The position numbers and the translations under genes were made by a program. Shown here piece after piece: positions 16,614-27,500 of a stretch of DNA of 34,180 nt. Origin of the DNA: Planctomycetales bacterium (GTDB taxonomy: Bacteria > Planctomycetota > Planctomycetia > Planctomycetales > Planctomycetaceae). The notes under the pieces were generated by a model that saw nothing but the letters and a program-made list of their open reading frames with translations, was not told where the DNA came from and made no database searches. The stretch lies in assembly GCA_016235885.1 (NCBI GenBank), contig JACRIH010000381.1:1-34180 (forward strand), written 5' to 3'. The first letter of the stretch is position 1, and each line of letters starts with the position of its first letter.

Positions 16614-17621
16614 TCACGGTTGATAGACATAGCGGTTGCTCGCGGAACTGAAAAATGGAATGGCCGAAACCGCGGCGTTGCTGTTCAGCGGGAGCGGGCG
16701 AGGTTCGATTTGAAACTCCATGCGGATCGTAGTCTGCCGCATCCCCGTGGAACTCGACACGATCCCCTGCGCCCACACCAAATTGAACCAGGCCGGGGTG
16801 CCGGCCACGATGCCGGTCAATTCGGAATCCGTCGGCGAATCGAGCTTCTCGAATCGAATGTTGCCGACGGCGGTCTGTGAAAAACTGAACATCGACAAGT
16901 CCGATGTGTGAACCCGATCGCACAGCAGTGTCTTCTGGCAGGCCGGTGACTTGAGGATCGTTTGAATGCTGGTCGAAAAATTTGCGGCGCGGAAATCGAG
17001 ACTGTTCGTGTTGGCCGGATCGACGACCTCGATCAGATGCGTGGGATCACTCGGGTCCGGCGTGTAGATCACCAGTTCGTTTACGGTCGGCAATCGCGTT
17101 TGCACTCCGAGTGCCGACATGCCCCCCATCCGACCACCCCTCCAGATGACGAGGATTTCGGGCGCCCTCACGAACAGATATGTCGATTCAACAACCGCGA
17201 TCCCCAGTGTCGTTGGTTGTCCGGTGAGCTTGTACTGACCCGCCTGCGATACCATGTACGCGATTCGATCCTGACTGATCCGCGCCTGCTGGCTGGCTTC
17301 GGACAGCCCGTTGGAGTGCTCCCAGCCTTCGTGAGCCGCCAGGATGATGCCACCCAGCACAACCGAAAGAATCGACGTGAGCGTGAGCGACATTAGCAAC
17401 TCGACGAACGTGAATCCGCGACGCTGCGTGGTGGACGGTGGACGGTGGTGTGCCGGAGACACGGAGACGTGGAGACACGTAGACACGGTGAGGCGATGAA
17501 CTCCCCGCGTCACCGTGTCTTCGCGTCCCCGTGTCTGAAAATCTGTCCACCGTCCACCATCCACCGTCCACCTCCTCGTTTGGTTTCGACTGGATTTCAC
17601 TTCACGGCACCGCCGGTACAT
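16614..17621 (-). CDS. GspJ/PilW-like prepilin with repeat-expanded leader
   Basis: A 335-residue protein with a type III prepilin signal RRG-FTFVELLMSLTLTSILS; cleavage is expected after Gly69, with Glu at +5. The remainder is a pseudopilin-like domain (QARISQDRIAYMVSQAG, LTGQPTTLGIAVVESTYLF). The leader before the cleavage site is about 69 residues, far longer than the usual 6-25, because an imperfect inverted repeat made of short tandem units (17428-17573) lies in it in frame. Translation may begin at ATG 17621, overlapping the previous gene's end by 20 nt, or at GTG 17486 or 17462 inside the repeat. Either way the mature protein is the same. Confidence 0.83.
   Translation of the reverse strand: MYRRCREVKSSRNQTRRWTVDGGRWTDFQTRGREDTVTRGVHRLTVSTCLHVSVSPAHHRPPSTTQRRGFTFVELLMSLTLTSILSVVLGGIILAAHEGWEHSNGLSEASQQARISQDRIAYMVSQAGQYKLTGQPTTLGIAVVESTYLFVRAPEILVIWRGGRMGGMSALGVQTRLPTVNELVIYTPDPSDPTHLIEVVDPANTNSLDFRAANFSTSIQTILKSPACQKTLLCDRVHTSDLSMFSFSQTAVGNIRFEKLDSPTDSELTGIVAGTPAWFNLVWAQGIVSSSTGMRQTTIRMEFQIEPRPLPLNSNAAVSAIPFFSSASNRYVYQP
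17428..17573. repeat. Inverted repeat of tandem 7- and 8-bp units in a prepilin leader
   Basis: Outer arms are heptamer tandems: GTGGACG units on the left and CCGTCCA/CCATCCA units on the right. Inside lie octamer tandems (GGAGACAC-like, four copies) whose inverse (CACCGTGTCT, CCCCGTGTCT) is on the right. Together they form an imperfect palindrome with arms of about 65 nt. It is open in the GspJ-like frame and encodes about 48 residues that prepilin peptidase would remove. Confidence 0.75.
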
Positions 17622-18258
17622 GTGTGAAAATCCTCGTCAGCTCGGCCAGCGTGCTGACCTGCTGGTTGTCGTCCGTCGACTTGATCCGAACCGTCACACG
17701 ACGGTAATCCGAAAAGGTGGTCACCACAGTCCAATTGGTGGTGCCGACCGGCACGACGCGTTCCACCTGAACCTCCTGCGTCAACGTGTCGAGGAACGAT
17801 CTGTCGGGACGCATCGTGCTGGGACGCGGCAGATAGAAACCCCACGAACTGGTCCCTTCCGTACCGATCGTGTTTCCGTTGCCATCGACGGGTGGAGTGG
17901 ACGTGTAATTCGCGAAGTCATCGATGTCGTCGAATGTCCGCCGCGGGCCGGCAACGGGCGGGTTGATCAGATCGGGAAACCGCACGCTGGCCACTTCGTC
18001 CATCAGTTGTGCGGCCAGTCCCTGAGTCATACTCGCATCGGTCGCTCGACTCGCAGTGCGAACGGCCGTTCCCAGCGAGGTCAGCATGGCCATGCCCGAA
18101 ACCGTGGCGATTGTGATCGCAATCAACGTTTCGGCCAGCGTAAAGCCGCCGCGGTCGAGGCCCTTGCGAGTGGGAATCACCACCGCAATGGCGCGGCTGG
18201 TCCCCGATGAGACGACAGTCCATCTGCGCGAGATCGAAATCTGATCCTGCCCGCACAT
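17602..18258 (-). CDS. GspI/PilV-like prepilin
   Basis: A 218-residue protein. Its prepilin signal is DRGG-FTLAETLIAITIATVSGMAM with Glu at +5, following a leader of about 37 residues. The conserved helix continues TSLGTAVRTASRATDASMTQ and QLMDEVASVRFP, as in GspI/PilV-type minor pseudopilins. The C-terminal part contains a small beta region (VERVVPVGTTNWTVVTTFSD). ATG 18258 is chosen because GGAGG lies 9 nt upstream; the frame stays open to 18438 without conserved sequence, and an internal GTG nearer the prepilin signal is another option. It is the first of three co-directional prepilin genes and overlaps the second by 20 nt. Confidence 0.83.
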   Translation of the reverse strand: MCGQDQISISRRWTVVSSGTSRAIAVVIPTRKGLDRGGFTLAETLIAITIATVSGMAMLTSLGTAVRTASRATDASMTQGLAAQLMDEVASVRFPDLINPPVAGPRRTFDDIDDFANYTSTPPVDGNGNTIGTEGTSSWGFYLPRPSTMRPDRSFLDTLTQEVQVERVVPVGTTNWTVVTTFSDYRRVTVRIKSTDDNQQVSTLAELTRIFTHVPAVP

Positions 18259-18564
18259 GGTGTCCTGCCTCCGGCAGCGACGAAAGTAACGTCCGGCGCG
18301 GCAGGGTCCCCTCGAAAGCTCCCAGCTTTTTCCCTGCCGCGCCGAAGACGTATCGTCGCTCGATATCCGCAATTTCGGTGCGAGGTCCGGACGGGAGAGG
18401 CACCTGCCGTCCTCGCAGTTCGTGCAAACATAGGTCACGCCCGCATCGAGTCAAACGGCCGCGGCAGTAGAAGCACGGCTTTTGCCGGTTGGTGGACATT
18501 TGATGCAGACGACTGCGTTGCGAATTCGCCACGTTGCGGCGGATGTCCGGACTTCGGTGGAGGC
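18259..18564. other. Gene-poor stretch between pseudopilin operon and giant gene
   Basis: A 306-bp region downstream of the giant gene and upstream of the GspI-like gene. It holds the GGAGG ribosome-binding site (18268-18272) of the latter and the inverted repeat at 18294-18344. Two overlapping open frames with several Cys codons cross it on the - strand, but neither shows a convincing ribosome-binding site or family. No clear promoter was recognised. Confidence 0.5.
18294..18344. repeat. Nested inverted repeat (possible cruciform, terminator or leader structure)
   Basis: Outer 13-bp perfect arms (18294-18306 and 18332-18344, GGCGCGGCAGGG core) enclose an inner perfect hairpin AAAGCT-CCC-AGCTTT (18315-18329). 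In the - strand transcript it lies between the giant gene's stop and the GspI-like start, so it could end read-through from the former or structure the leader of the latter. Confidence 0.65.
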
Positions 18565-21500
18565 CTACTTCGGCAATAGCTCCTGCAACCGGCGAGTTTG
18601 GTTGGCGACATCACTGAAGCGAGCAGGCCACTCGGTCCTTTGAAGTTTCTCGATCGACCGGCGGGCGGTGTCCCACTGCTTTTGATGCAATTGGGCCTCC
18701 GCCAGCTTGAGCAGGCCGGTCGGTTCGAGGCGTCGCTGCTCCGCGACCTGTTCCCAGTGCGGAATCGCTTCGTCCCAGCGGTTCTGCTTCTGGCGCAGCT
18801 CGGCCAGAGCCGCGTGATTCTCCGCTTCGTTGGGTGCGGCTTCGATGATCGACGTCGCGGCCCGTTCGGCTTCCGCTTCGTTGTCCTTCAGTCGCTCGGC
18901 CAGTTGTTGATAGAGTGCCAAGTCGTGGCGGTCGAAGTCGATCAGCTTGAGGAGTTGCTTCGTCGCGAGATCGTTGTTTTTCGTGGCGTCGTAACAGGCG
19001 ATGAGGGCTTGGTGGACCTCCTTGTCATTCGGCTGCAAGGCGACGGCGAGTTGGAATTGAGCAATGGCCTGCGGGAATTCTTTCCGCAACTGATAGACCT
19101 GACCCAGCGCCTTGCGGAGGATCGGGCGGTCCTGTCCGGTCTTTGCCGATTCTTGATCGAGGTGCTGGACGTAGGCGGCGAGGTCTTTCGATTCGGTCAG
19201 CACCTGATTCAGTTTGGCCAGCGCACCGGCTCGCTGATCGTGCCGCGGTCCCCAGCAAATGATCGCGCCGGACGCTGCCTCAACGGCCTGTCTGGTCTGT
19301 CCGAGGTTGGAATGGGCCTGCGCCAGTTCGTGGTACAAACCCGACAACGTAACGTCGCCGGGTCCATGTCCGGGGTTGTTCCGTTGGTGCAATGAAATCG
19401 CCTCGTTGAAGTAGCCGACGGAATGTTCGAGCAGGTTGCAACCCAGGCAGCCCTTCGCGAACTCGGCGATATTCCCCTCCATCCAGCGTCCGCCGTCGTG
19501 GAAATGAGTGTCCGTTTGTTTGACGAGGTCGAGCAGTTGCTCGGGCCGCTGCGAGTGGAAATAGCCAGCCATCAACCGCGTGCGGTATCGGATCGTGTCG
19601 GGATGCGCCGACACCAGCGGTTCGAGAATCGGAATTGATTCGGCAAAGCGCCGCTCATCGTGCAACCAGTTGACCAACAGCTCCTGACTCGATTCTTCCA
19701 GCACACCATCTCGATGCGCGAGCAGCATGATCTCAATCGCGCGGGGATGCAGGTCGAGACCATGCCACAGGTATAGAGCGACGTGCAGCACGCGACGTCC
19801 GGACGTCCTGCGTTCCAAGTAGACCTCGTTCGCCACGCGAGCAAAATCGGCCGCCTTTTCCGCCCAGAAATAGCTCTGGTCGTTGTGGTAAATGTAACGG
19901 TTGCGGTTTTCGCCCGTCCGCAACTCGCGTCGCAGTTCGATGAGGGCCAGCTTGAGGACTCGCGGTGCGAGATCCGCAATATCGAGCTTGGCGTCGGTCG
20001 CGTCATGACGTCGACGGGCCAATTCATAACCGAACACATTCCACGAATTGTCCCACTGAATTTCGAGCCGCTTCGGGTACTGCTCGATCCGTTCGACCAC
20101 GAATTGCAGGGCGAACTTTGGGCCGAGCGTTTCTGCAATGACCGCCATCGGTGTGGTGACCGTGTTGCGATACTGCGACTGTTGGCGCTTGAGGACCACG
20201 GGCATCGTCTCGAAGGCGAACTTGCGAACCTGTTCCACGACGCCATCGATCTTGTTCCGGCGTGCAATGTCTAGCGTCGTCGTCAACCGCGAGACAAGGT
20301 TGTACCGCACGTTTTCATCCGCCGCCGCGTCGAGTTCCTTCAGGCCGAGAGCGACGAGGTTCTGAAACAGCGTCGTCCCCTTGCCGAGCGAGACCTCGCC
20401 CTTGTGTTCCAGCGCGTGGTTGTAGAGCGACATCAGCCGGTCGTGCAGCCACTTGCGTTGCGCGTCATTCTCCGGCTTTGCGAGGTACTTCTGCACGACG
20501 GTTTCACCCGCCGCGTGTTGATTGGCTCCCCCCAGCATGGAGACGTAATGGCTGAGCAACTCGTTGTCGAGATGCGGCCACACACCGTTGTTCGCCCGCG
20601 TGTAGTTGCCGACCGCGACCTCCATCTCGCGCAGAGCATTGTCCTTCAGCGAGTAATTCCAGAACATCAACTGGCAAAGGTCGGTCGTAATCACCAGGTG
20701 ATCCCGCGTGTTGACCGGCACGATCTTTTGCAACTGTCGCAGTTCGAGAAGCTGTTCCGTTTTCAGCTTCTCATTCGGCAGCCCGCCGAGTTGATACAGG
20801 AAGTTCGCCATCATCCGCGGTTCGCCCTCGCCCCACGTCCGCTCGAACGCCCGTCGCATCGCGGCCAGACAGGCATCGATGTGCGGACCGGGTTGGTTTA
20901 ACACCTCGGACGATTTCCGTTCGACCAGCGCTTCCAACAGGTCGAGTGCGCGGAGGTCGGTTGGCGTTAGCGCGTTGGCGAGCGGGGCGGCGTCAGCCCC
21001 CCGGTCATTCGTGTTCAACGGAGCCAACCGGGGGGCTGACGCCACCCCGTTCGCCCGTAGTTGTTTGATTCGGGCGAGGATTTCGTCCGCCGTGGCTTCG
21101 TTTCGCAATTCGTACAGCACCTGGGTCTGGAGACCTTGCAGGAACGAATACGCCTGCTGTGGCGAGCGGCCGAGAATCGCGTCTGGGAGCATTTGCAACA
21201 GCCGGAAGTCGCGGCAGGCGGCGTACAAGTCGCGGAGGTATCCAAGGTAGTTTTCTGGGTTGGCCGATTTCTCGAACAGCGCGCGGTAGCCGAGCAGCGT
21301 GTTCTCGTCGAGTTCGCTCGGCAGCGGCCGGTCGGTTCGATACCACACGTTGCGGACCTGGTAGAGCGAGTTGGCCAGTTGATGTTCGGGCATTTGCTTG
21401 AACGATTCGATTCGCGATCGCTCGTAGGCAGCGCGACGATCGGCGACGAGATACCAGTCGGCCAGCAGGCGATAGTCAGCCGCCGTCAGCAGCTTGTCCT

Positions 21501-24500
21501 TCTCGCACGCTTCGAACAGTTGGATGGCTTCGTCAATCTTCCCGCGCTCCGCGACCAACCGGGCCAGCATGATCCGCCACGGCGACGTGGACGTGTCGGT
21601 CCGAATCCAGACCCGCAATTCGCGATCGAGGTCATCCGCCCGATCCAGAGCGATGAGCAGTTGAAACTTCGCCGTCCGCCACGCGGCGGCCGGATCGTAG
21701 CCGTCACGCTCCGCGAGACGAGCCGCCGCGCCCTCCGGCAACTTCTTTCCTTCCGCGTCGTTTCGCAAGTTGTTGCCTTTCTCTTCGCGCGGCTCCTCAC
21801 GCGGAGCGTGAGGGCTACGTAACGCGATCCCGGCGTCGATGTACTTCACCAGCCGATCAATCGTGGCCGGCGCGGCATTGCGCCGTGCGGCGAGGTTCAT
21901 CACGGTGACGAAGGCCCGTTCGCGCAGCAGGTCCTCGAAGAACTGTTGTCGGAACTGTGATGCGGTGAGGTCCGGATCATCGTCTTCTTCGGCAACCGGT
22001 TTCGTCGGCTCTTTGCCAAGGATTTGCCAGCACTGTTCCGCAACCTGCGGCAGGTTCTGATCGAGTTGGACGTCGAGCCACGCCTGCTCGATCTTCAACC
22101 ACGCGGCGAGCGGCCCCTGTTCCTTCGCGGCTTCGGCGGCCAATCGAGTGGCCAAGCCCGCGCGAGCGGCCTTGCGCATCTCGGCCCGTTTCTTCGCCAG
22201 TTCCGGGCGGGTGAGCTTGTTGACTTCCCCCGCGTCGTGAAGTTCCTTCTCGACCCGTTCCTGACGGCGGGCCAGCATGCTGTCGGTCAGTCGATGCAGC
22301 GCGGGCAACTGAGCGGTCAGTCGCTCGTCCGGTTCGCCGGGTGGTGACAGTAGTCGCAGCAATTGGAACGCTTCCTGTTCCAACTCGTCGGTCCACGGAC
22401 GATTGAGCAGGTTGTTGAACAGCAGGTCGCGGTAGTTCGGTTTCAAATCATCCGGAGCGGCGGCGATGCGTTCGCGCAGGAACGGCAATGACTCTGTCGC
22501 ATCGAACCAACCGGTGTAAATCGTGGTCAGCGTCGTCCCCAGCAAATGCTTGTCTTCTCGATCCTCGGTCGCCTTCCAGCGGAGACGCAAGCTGTCTGCG
22601 ATCTTTCGCCAAATATCGAGCGGGACTTCGTCGGCGCGCAGTTGCTTTCGCCCGTTGATCGGTTCGGCGAATTCCATCCGGCCGCCGAGGGTCCAACTGA
22701 CGAGCGAGTTGATTTGCACCGGATTCAGCTTGGCGAGGTCGGTGCGCAACAAATTCAGGAACTCGCCGCGCAGCCGATCGACTTCCTCGTCGTTCGCGAA
22801 GGGATGCACGTTGATGAACCGTTGCGCGATCGTCGCGTCATTTCTGCTTCGTAGGAAGAATCGAGCGGTCTCGACGAGCGGCACGGACCAACGCTCATCG
22901 GCTCGCTGGAACGACAGGTGATACGAACTCCCCAGCGCGAAGTTGAGAGCCGTGTCGAACCGGGCTCGAAGGGCGGGCGAGAGCTTGCCTTCGATCCGCG
23001 CGTCCTTCAGCCACTGTTCGGCGAGCGCGTTGGCCGCGTCAAGTTGGTCGTTGAATACCAGCGCCGACAGATGCTGATTGTACGCCGATTGATATTCTGG
23101 GTTGCGTGCGATCCACTGCGTCGTGAATTTCAGCAGGTCGACCCAGCGCACCTGAGAGCGATACAGGTCTGCGTAGGCGGACCGCAGTGAGTCGTCTTCG
23201 TGGCTGAGTCGTTCGATGGGTCGGTCGAATTCCTTTTGCAACCACGCGAACGCCGCGTCATGTTGCCCGGCTCGCAACAAGCGATTCGCGGAGTCGATCT
23301 GCCAGTGCAGATGCCACGGGGCTTTCTCGGCCATCGTGCGTCGCAACGCCAGTGCGTCCTCGTGACGACCCAACCCGTCGTGACAACTGAGCAGCCGCTC
23401 GTTCCACCGCGACATCGCATCCAATTCGGCGGGTTGTCGTTCGTAGACCGGCTTCAAAATCAGGACGAGTTCCTGATACTCGGGCCAGCCCGAGATGCCA
23501 TACGCCTGGCCGAGAACGAACTCGGCGAGATGAAGTTCGTCCTGCTGTTTGTTCGCCGCGAGTTGTTTAGCTTCGACCAGCAGCCGTTGCCGCGCCTCTT
23601 CGTTGCGGCGGATCGTGGCAAGGGCGACGGTGCGAATCCAGCGCACGCCCGGCTTGTCGGCGGCCAACTTCTCGGCCGCGTCGAGATGTTTCAGCAGGTC
23701 GTCCCATTGTTGCAGCATGGCATTGTGGACGATCATCGTGATCCGGTCGTCGAAACCGGCCGAACCATCCGCCACGTTCTGGCGGGCCACCTTGAGCGAC
23801 ACGAACGGGAGACGCAGGAACTGCACGTTCGGTTTGGCGGCCAGTTCGGCGGTCATTCGCTGGGCGTATTGATCCGGTGTCAGCCGTTTCACATCGAACG
23901 TGATCTCGCCGATCTTCCGGCCCCGGCCATCGGTCGTGACGGATTTGCGCGGCCACCAGGAACCGGCCATTTCGACAAAATCCTCGAACGTCGTCGATCC
24001 GGTCAGCTTGCCGGCGTCGAACGATTCGTACTTGAGTTGCACATGCCGGACCGTGTCGATCAGGAAGTGCTGCTCGAACGTGGAGTCCTTCATGCTGAGG
24101 ATCAGCTTGGCCCGATTTTCCCCCGCCGGTTCGACGCGCGCCCGATGCGTCCGATGCGATTCGTGCAACGGCGACAGCGACGAGTCTTGGAGCGACAGCG
24201 GCGGCGTCTTCAATTCCTGTGCGACCGACGCCCGCGTCCGACCCAGCAACATCGAGAGCGAAAACACGCCGCGATCCTGAGCGTTGCAGTAGCTGACCAC
24301 CGTGTGATCGTCCGCATCGAGCGTGCGTGTGAGCCAAGCCGTGGGCGAATACAGAGCCAGGTCGCTGTTGTGAGACGACCGGCGGTTCCAAGTCGTGTCA
24401 AACGTTTCGGACACGCGACGAAGTTCGATCCCACCCTCCAGCTTGAGCAACGCGTCCATCCGCAGCAGACTCCGCGACAGCGCCAATGCTTCGGGTGACC

Positions 24501-27500
24501 AGCCTTCGGGATCTTTCAGCGCCGGCGCGGGCTTGCCCGGTGGGCCGTCGAGCGTGGGGAACACAACGTTCAGCCAACTCGTGTAGTTGGGCTGTTGGCT
24601 TCGGGACAAGTACCCAAGCTGCCGCTGATTGGCGAAGCCGTAATAGGGCGTCGTTCCAGCGGCAGTAAGCCCTGGGCCGCCCGATCGTGAACGCCCGAAA
24701 GTCTCGGCAGTGCCGCGGCTCCACAATCCGCCAAAATCCATTTTTTGAGCCTTCGACTTCCTGTCCAAGACGTCGCCGCCGCGGAACTTCGCCCGCTTGT
24801 CCAGCAAACCTCTTTGCTCGGCGTCCTCAGACAACAATTCGAAATCGCTGTCGAAGGCGACGCTCAACGATTCTCCGAGCTGTTGCTCGACCGCATCGGG
24901 ATGTGCCGACTCCGCTCGGATGCCCAGTTTCAAATCGTCATCGGAATCGGAGAGCGGTTCAATCCTTGCGGCGACTTCACTGAGTCCGCGGTGGAGCCGA
25001 CCGTCCATTTCCCACTCTTCGCCGGTCTCGACATCGAATCTGTCAACGTCACCACCAAAGCCAGCACCACCAACGCCGCCGAAGGAAAGACCTCGACCCG
25101 CGAATCCCATTTCGCCCCGCGGCCCTCCCATCGGAGCCGCTACGCCGGACATCGGCAGGTTGTAGTCGCCGGACCGTTTCATGTACCAATACGTCGATTG
25201 GTCCCATTGCTGGACCTGCTGTTGGAACATCTGCGGATTCCGCCCGAGTCCCGACAGGCTTTGCAACACCTGCCGTCGCAGACCCACCCGCCAGTCGCCG
25301 GCGCGTTTCATCTGTTGTTGAAGCAATTCGAAACTGGCGTTGCTTCGCCCCTCGGCGAAAAACTTCTCGCCGTCCCGCATTTCGTAGCGACGCTTCACGC
25401 CAAACCGTTCGCGGTCCGCATCGGTCTCCAGCACAAGCAGCGATGTGTACGGCGTGATGATGTGGAACTCTTCGGACATCCCGATGATCTGGTCCCGGAT
25501 ACTCGTGCTCTGTCCCTGCGCGAGCAACTGATCGAGATGCGCCCGCGCCCACAGTCGCGGGATGAACGAGTTCCCCGCCTCGGCGTCCTTGACGCTGACC
25601 CTGGCCGCGTACCGAACCTGCTCGGTCACGCGCCGGCCGGTGACGATGATTTCGCCCTGCTGGTCTGTTCCCTCGGGGAGATACCGCCCGACCAGAATCT
25701 GCTGCGTCCCGGCGGGCACATTCGGCAACCGACCGGGATACACGGCCGCGACCTTCAGCCCGCGGAACTCGACGTTCAAATCGCGCAGCCCCGGTTGAGC
25801 GATCTCGTTCAGCAATTCCCGCGCGATGGTGGACGGCGTCTGCTCGCCACTGATCGTGCGCACCGATCCTCCGCCGACGGACGCGATTCCCTTGAGCACG
25901 ACCGCCTCAGTCGTGTTGCCAACGGTGACGGCATGGAACGTAACGTAGCCCTGTCGCTCCGCGACAGGAATGCCGTTCTCGGGAACCGCATTCGGTTTCG
26001 ACGAAGCGTCATTTCGGATTTGGGCGTCACCCTTCGTTCGGCTTTCGTCTCGCGGAGCGAGACGGCTACGTAACCCCAACCGCTTCACGAACGCGGCGGG
26101 ATCGGTGTCGCCCGACGAGACGATTCCGTCACCGATGTAGATCACGTGGGCATCGGCCGGAGTCTTCTTCATCACGTCGTCGAATGCCCGGTCGAGATTT
26201 GTCCAGCCGAGAGACAGTCTGTCGTCGAGAAACTTTTGTGCGGTGGCGATGTTCTCCGCGTTCGCAACGACCGGTTCGGCAAACGGCCACGCGGTGCCGA
26301 CGTCGGTGGCGGCGATCAGAAAGCGATCGTCCGCACCCAGCGATGACAGCACGCTCGCTACGAATTCCGCCTGCTGCTTCCGCTTCTCGGAATCCATCGA
26401 AGCCGACGTGTCGCAGAGCAACACGAGGCTGAGCGGTTTCCCGTCCGGGAGTACGTCGCGCTGCCAGTTCCCATCGGCGGCGGGAGGCGTCAGTTGGACG
26501 ATGAAATATCCGTCGTCGCCTCGGCGATGCGGCACGACAACCACGTCGGACTGCCGGCCGTCAATTTCGCACACGACTTCGAAGTCGCGGTTGGGGGTGT
26601 ACTCCTGAGCCGTGAATTCGACCTGTGCCGAATTGTAGGACGGCCCTTCCGGGCCGTCGTCTCGGCCGACGACGGCCCGGAAGGGCCGTCCTACTGTCGT
26701 GCGAACCGTGTGCGTCGGGCACGTGATGCTCTTGAGCGGCAGCGCCGAATTCACCGTCACAGTGAGTGACAGTTCCCGCAGCGGCTTCGTGCGCAGCAGG
26801 TCGCTCCGCAAACCGTAGGAGTAGCGGTAGCGGTTGGCTCGCAGCGGCAGCACTTGCGTGTAGACGATTTTCACCCGCTTCTCCGATTGCGCTTCGATCG
26901 GAAACACGCGGGCTTTGAACAGGTTGCCGCTCGTCCATTCAAGCAGGCCAGGGTCACGCCGCTCGCGCAGGATCGTTTCGTAGATTTCGCGGGCACGCTG
27001 CTTTTCGACGACGTCCGCTTCGACGAGATCGTTGCCGATCCACATCCCGAACCCGCTGATCGACGCATCCTGCGGTAGCGGGAAATGGAACACTCCTTCC
27101 AATCGCGAGAGGGTGTGGTTGACGAACGATTCTTCAATCGTCGTCCGGGCGATCTGATCTCGGATTTCCACGCTGACTTTGTGATAGCCGACGGTCAGCG
27201 GTTCGTTGCGGCCATCGGGCAGATTCACAATCAGCGAGCCGAGCGATTCGTTGTTGGTCGTCCCTTCGAACCCGGTCAGCCAGATCGGCGTTTGCGGCAC
27301 GTCGACGAGTTGTTCGTTGCGATCGACTCGCAGCAAAGTCTTGCTGGCGGCTGCGAACTTGCGGCTGCCGTCGCGCGGGGCGAGCAACTCGAACTCGACA
27401 CCGTCCTTCTTTGGCAGCGTCACCTGCGCTTCGCCGCTGTGCAGGCGTGCTTTCGTTGGCGAAATGCACTCGACGAGCGATCCCGGTCCCAGCGTGATCG

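Noticed and set aside
18259-18532. Small Cys-containing proteins upstream of the GspI-like gene (CFYCRGRL or CTNCEDGRC frames)
   Set aside because: Two competing frames, neither with a convincing start or a complete zinc-ribbon pattern; the region contains a nested palindrome and the GspI ribosome-binding site.
21696-26070. CRISPR-like repeats
   Set aside because: The copies are thousands of bases apart, internally palindromic and inside a protein gene; there is no regular spacer array and no cas gene.
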